Of a stretch of 6,899 nt of DNA, positions 4,430 through 6,899 are shown in pieces (positions within the stretch are counted from its first letter, which is position 1; each line of letters starts with the position of its first letter). A program made the position numbers and the translations under genes. Source of the stretch: JAGPUQ01 sp050250395 (GTDB lineage Bacteria > Pseudomonadota > Gammaproteobacteria > Pseudomonadales > Porticoccaceae); assembly GCA_050250395.1 (NCBI GenBank), contig JBFWOQ010000075.1, positions 1 through 6,899 on the forward strand, read 5' to 3'. The notes below the pieces were generated by a model. That model was not told the DNA's origin and did no database searches. It was given only the letters and a program-made list of their open reading frames with translations.

Positions 4430-5517
4430 CGCGTATCCTCTACGGCGTCCAGGGCACCGGCAACGGCCATATCACCCGCGCCCGCGCCATGGCCAAAGCC
4501 ATGGCCGATCAGGGACTGACCGTGGATTACCTGTTTTCCGGGCGGGAACCCGACCAGTTCTTCGACATGGAGCCGTTCGGCGACTACCGCCTCTGCAAGG
4601 GTCTCACGCTCGACATTGAAGCGGGTCGGCTGCGCAGCTTCGGAACCCTGCGGAAATTCGCTCCACGCCGACTGGTGAACGAGATCCGCGCGCTGGATCT
4701 GTCCCCGTACGATCTCGTGCTCACCGACTTCGAACCGGTCACCGCCTGGGCGGCTCGTCTGCGCCATAAGCCCTGCGTCGGCATCGGCCATCAGTACGCG
4801 TTTCGCTATCCGGTTCCGCGACCGGGCGGCAACTACCATCAGCGCCTGCTACTGCGCTGGACGGCGCCCGCGGACAGCTGCCTGGGTCTGCACTGGTACC
4901 ACTTCGACGCGCCGCTGCTGCCCCCGGTGGCGCCCGTGCCCGCGTTGGACAGCGAGCAGGATGCGCGGCTGATCGTGGTCTATCTGCCGTTCGAGACTCC
5001 CGCCGCCATCAACGCGCTGCTCAAGCCGTTTGTCGACTTCCGGTTCGCGGTGTATCACCCGGACGCCGACGACGTCACCGAGAGTGCCGCGCACATCCAC
5101 TGGCAGCGACCCAATCGCCACGGTTTTCACCAGGAACTCGCCCGCTCCGGCGGCGTGATTTGCAGCGCCGGCTTCGAACTGGCGAGCGAGGCCCTGCAAC
5201 TGGGCATCAAGCTGCTGGTCAAGCCCGTGCGGGGACAGTCCGAGCAGCACGCCAACGCCATGGCGCTGGTACAGCTGGGAGTGGGTTACACCATGGACCG
5301 CCTCGATGGCGCGCGAGTGCGCGATTGGCTCGACGGCGGTCGCGCGGTGCGCGTGCGCTACCCGGATGTGGCGGCCGCCATCGCGCGCTGGATCGCTGCC
5401 GGGCATCGCTCCCGGGACATTCAGACGCTGTCGGCGGCGCTGTGGCGCGCCACCCGGTTACCCGACGTCCCGCTGTTTCCACCGCTGGAGATGCATCCTG
5501 TTGTCTCGGAACCCTGA
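4426..5517 (+). CDS. Glycosyltransferase, MJ1255/VC2487 type (GT-B fold)
   Basis: The 363-residue protein resembles the MJ1255/VC2487 group, which is distantly related to the GT28/MurG/MGDG-synthase type of nucleotide-sugar glycosyltransferase. The N-terminal glycine-rich loop YGVQGTGNGHITRARAMAKA (6-25) and DYLFSGREPDQFFDMEPFGDY (34-54) are typical. The C-terminal donor-binding part holds CSAGFELASEALQLGIKLLV (246-265) and PVRGQSEQHANA (267-278), where E251/E255 and the GQxEQ motif are the expected sugar-nucleotide contacts. I see no transmembrane helix, so a peripheral enzyme at the inner membrane is likely. The start is TTG 4426, in a TTGA overlap with the PAP2 stop and without its own ribosome binding site, implying coupled translation. 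The final residues overlap the phosphoesterase start. Donor and acceptor are unknown; context favours glycosylation of diacylglycerol. Confidence 0.85.
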   Translation: MTRILYGVQGTGNGHITRARAMAKAMADQGLTVDYLFSGREPDQFFDMEPFGDYRLCKGLTLDIEAGRLRSFGTLRKFAPRRLVNEIRALDLSPYDLVLTDFEPVTAWAARLRHKPCVGIGHQYAFRYPVPRPGGNYHQRLLLRWTAPADSCLGLHWYHFDAPLLPPVAPVPALDSEQDARLIVVYLPFETPAAINALLKPFVDFRFAVYHPDADDVTESAAHIHWQRPNRHGFHQELARSGGVICSAGFELASEALQLGIKLLVKPVRGQSEQHANAMALVQLGVGYTMDRLDGARVRDWLDGGRAVRVRYPDVAAAIARWIAAGHRSRDIQTLSAALWRATRLPDVPLFPPLEMHPVVSEP

Positions 5518-6418
5518 ATCCGGCACATCTGAACGCAGCACAACCGGCGCGCTGCCTTTTCCGGGTCGGCGCGCCCCCGACAAACCGGACACCGCTCCGC
5601 TGACGCAACGCCTCAACGCCGTCTGGCTCTCCGATATCCACCTGGGCAGCCGCGGCTGCCGCGCCGAGTTCCTGCTCGACTTTCTGGAGCGCACCCAGTG
5701 CGACGTACTTTATCTGATCGGCGACATCGTCGATCTGTGGGCGCTGAAACGGAGTTTTTACTGGCCCAGCAGCCATCAGGCCGTGCTGCGCAGGATTATC
5801 GCCAAGGCCGCTGAAGGCACCCGCGTGGTGTATGTGCCCGGCAACCACGACATGCTGGTGCGCGATATCGCCGCGCGTCGGTTTCTCGATATCGAAGTGG
5901 CAACCGAGGCGGTTCACACCACCGCCGATGGCCGTCGCCTGTTGCTGCTGCACGGCGATCAGTTCGACCATGTGGTGTTGTGCTCGCGCTTCAATCGCTG
6001 GGTCGGCAATGCGAGTTATTCACTGCTGCTGGCGCTGAATCAACTGGCCAACGGTGTGCGGCGCCGGCTGCGGCTGCCCTACTGGTCGCTCGCCTACTAT
6101 GTGAAGAACCGGGTCGGCAATGCCCGCGCGGCGATCGAAACCTTTGAGCGCGCCGTCGTACACGAAGCCCGTCGACGGGGTTTCGACGGCGTGGTCTGCG
6201 GCCACATCCATCAGCCGGAACTGCGCGTGATCGACGATCTCCTCTACTGCAACGACGGCGACTGGGTCGAAAGCTGCACCGCGCTGGTGGAGCACCGCGG
6301 CGGACGGCTCGAACTCGTGCACTGGGGCGATCTGCAACAACCGCTCAAGTGCGAGCGCACGGCCAGCGCGGCGGCGGAGTTCCAGCTCTTGCGCCTCCCG
6401 CGCCTGTCGGCGCGCTAG
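5501..6418 (+). CDS. PlcP-like calcineurin-family phosphoesterase (candidate phospholipase C)
   Basis: The protein has the full two-metal calcineurin-like site, numbered from TTG 5501: D45-x-H47, G74-D75-x2-D78, G114-N-H-D117, H151-G-D, and G234-H-I-H237. The surrounding sequence is characteristic of PlcP, the metal-dependent phospholipase C that removes head groups during phosphorus stress: SDIHLGSRGCRAE, YLIGDIVDLW, FYWPSSHQAVLR, YVPGNHD, LPYWSLAYYVKN and CNDGDWVESCTALVEH. PlcP homologues are often mislabelled UDP-2,3-diacylglucosamine diphosphatase (LpxH), a related family, so LpxH-like activity is the main alternative. The start is uncertain. TTG 5501 lies ten bases after GGAG (5487-5490) and inside the glycosyltransferase frame; CTG 5498 is also possible. 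About 38 residues precede the conserved core and about 40 follow NDGDWVESC; both tails look poorly conserved. Expected product is diacylglycerol for the neighbouring glycosyltransferase. Confidence 0.85.
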   Translation: MSRNPESGTSERSTTGALPFPGRRAPDKPDTAPLTQRLNAVWLSDIHLGSRGCRAEFLLDFLERTQCDVLYLIGDIVDLWALKRSFYWPSSHQAVLRRIIAKAAEGTRVVYVPGNHDMLVRDIAARRFLDIEVATEAVHTTADGRRLLLLHGDQFDHVVLCSRFNRWVGNASYSLLLALNQLANGVRRRLRLPYWSLAYYVKNRVGNARAAIETFERAVVHEARRRGFDGVVCGHIHQPELRVIDDLLYCNDGDWVESCTALVEHRGGRLELVHWGDLQQPLKCERTASAAAEFQLLRLPRLSAR

Positions 6419-6440
6419 GGAAAGTCCGAGCAATGCCCTG

Positions 6441-6635
6441 CTATCGGGACGACGACGTAACGTATTGCACTTGGTAGGCGCCTGACAATTCCCAAATCGA
6501 GCCTACCCAAATGCTTGCGGCCATGACAAAGGTCGCAATACACCCGAGAGCACCGACCAAACACACCCGGGCAGTAGCGCCCAAACCGGGGCTGTTTGAC
6601 GAGGTTCGCGCGCGGTTGCGTCGGTGGGTCTCCAC
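6441..6635 (-). CDS. Possible small membrane protein
   Basis: This 64-codon ORF begins at GTG 6635 and contains one hydrophobic segment (VCLVGALGCIATFVMAASIW, about 24-43) followed by VGSIWELSGAYQVQYVTSSSR and a stop. The surrounding bases are visibly less GC-rich than the neighbouring genes. AAGGA lies 12 bases upstream, rather far; the same signal is better placed for GTG 6642 or ATG 6639, which open a different frame (to 6415) whose product looks non-biological. It starts 40 bases after the stop of the minus-strand gene at the right edge and could be cotranscribed with it. I do not recognise a family. An inverted repeat, GGTAGGC (6473-6479) with GCCTACC (6501-6507), falls inside, so non-coding sequence is a real alternative. 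Confidence 0.3.
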   Translation of the reverse strand: METHRRNRARTSSNSPGLGATARVCLVGALGCIATFVMAASIWVGSIWELSGAYQVQYVTSSSR

Positions 6636-6675
6636 GCATCACCCGGATCCTTCCCGAGCCGCCGATGGCGCGCAG

Positions 6676-6899
6676 TCAAGGCGTGTCGCGCAGTGGGCAG
6701 CGCGGAGCTGCCAGCTCTCCCAGGGCGCGAATCTGTATGGCGCCCAGGCCGGCGCCCGCCAGGATGTCCGATAGCACCACCATTTTGTCGCTCGCCGAAA
6801 ACTCCTTGCGCTCGATCAGGATGGCGGCGGCGGCGGCGAGAATGGTCTCGGGGTCGTCGTGGTGGGGAATGCGGTAGCTCAGCACATTGCGATTCAGAA
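6676..6899 (-). CDS. C-terminal end of a gene entering from the right; pyruvate kinase C-terminal-domain-like
   Basis: About 74 codons are visible, open to the right edge, ending in RALGELAAPRCPLRDTP and TGA. The fragment reads NRNVLSYRIPHHDDPETILA, then a helix, then ERKEFSASDKMVVLSDILAG and AGLGAIQIRAL. A helix, a GD/SD-type turn, a hydrophobic strand VVLSD and a closing strand IQIRALG is the layout of the pyruvate kinase C-terminal domain, which ends the glycolytic enzyme. This is a resemblance in pattern, not a motif-level identification, because the catalytic barrel lies outside the window. GTG 6885 is not the true start, as the reading frame continues upstream. The last ten or so residues look like an unconserved tail. 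Confidence 0.5.
   Translation of the reverse strand, partial: LNRNVLSYRIPHHDDPETILAAAAAILIERKEFSASDKMVVLSDILAGAGLGAIQIRALGELAAPRCPLRDTP

Noticed and set aside
5219..5971. Minus-strand open frame of 250 codons
   Set aside because: It is antisense to the glycosyltransferase and PlcP-like genes, which carry complete catalytic motifs in the plus frames.
6706..6718. Palindrome GAGCTG-C-CAGCTC
   Set aside because: The one-base centre cannot form a hairpin loop as is, and it lies within the coding end of the right-edge gene.
1..6899. Mobile element, CRISPR array or defence system
   Set aside because: No transposase, integrase, regularly spaced repeats, terminal inverted repeats or known defence domains are visible. 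The genes are metabolic, membrane-lipid or rRNA-modification genes.

Overview
The window is a GC-rich bacterial chromosomal segment. Its gene content points to a gammaproteobacterium: an RsmE-like methyltransferase of the type seen in pseudomonads, NuoN-like sequence, a VC2487-type glycosyltransferase and Pho-box style regulation. I cannot name a genus. No tRNA, rRNA, CRISPR array, transposase or integrase is visible.

Left part (1-2653). A minus-strand flavin-dependent luciferase-like monooxygenase (YhbW/MsnO8 type) runs off the left edge. A roughly 400-base divergent intergenic region follows, with a perfect hairpin, a 14-bp tandem duplication and perhaps a small or decayed ORF. Then comes a plus-strand pair only 7 bases apart: an exported plant-type glutaminyl-peptide cyclotransferase and an RsmE-family 16S rRNA uracil methyltransferase.

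Middle (2654-3865). A nested inverted repeat separates rsmE from a minus-strand remnant of nuoN (complex I subunit N). The remnant lacks its N-terminal three quarters and appears internally shortened. Next is a well-delimited single-gene unit: a sigma70-like promoter, a 5' hairpin, a strong ribosome binding site, a 110-residue exported or membrane protein of unknown function, and a terminator. The following 240 bases hold a 14-bp tandem repeat and a PhoB-box-like direct repeat.

Right part (3866-6418), the most interesting section. Three overlapping plus-strand genes form one operon: a PAP2-family lipid phosphatase, an MJ1255/VC2487-type glycosyltransferase, and a calcineurin-like phosphoesterase closely resembling PlcP, the phospholipase C of bacterial phosphorus-stress lipid remodelling. 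The first and third could both yield diacylglycerol and the second could glycosylate it. With the Pho-box-like repeat upstream, the simplest hypothesis is a phosphate-starvation operon that replaces phospholipids with glycolipids. The glycosyltransferase is, to my knowledge, not the one usually described beside plcP.

Right edge (6419-6899). A stretch with locally lower GC may encode a small minus-strand membrane protein. After it lies the C-terminal end of a minus-strand gene entering from the right, whose tail resembles a pyruvate kinase C-terminal domain.
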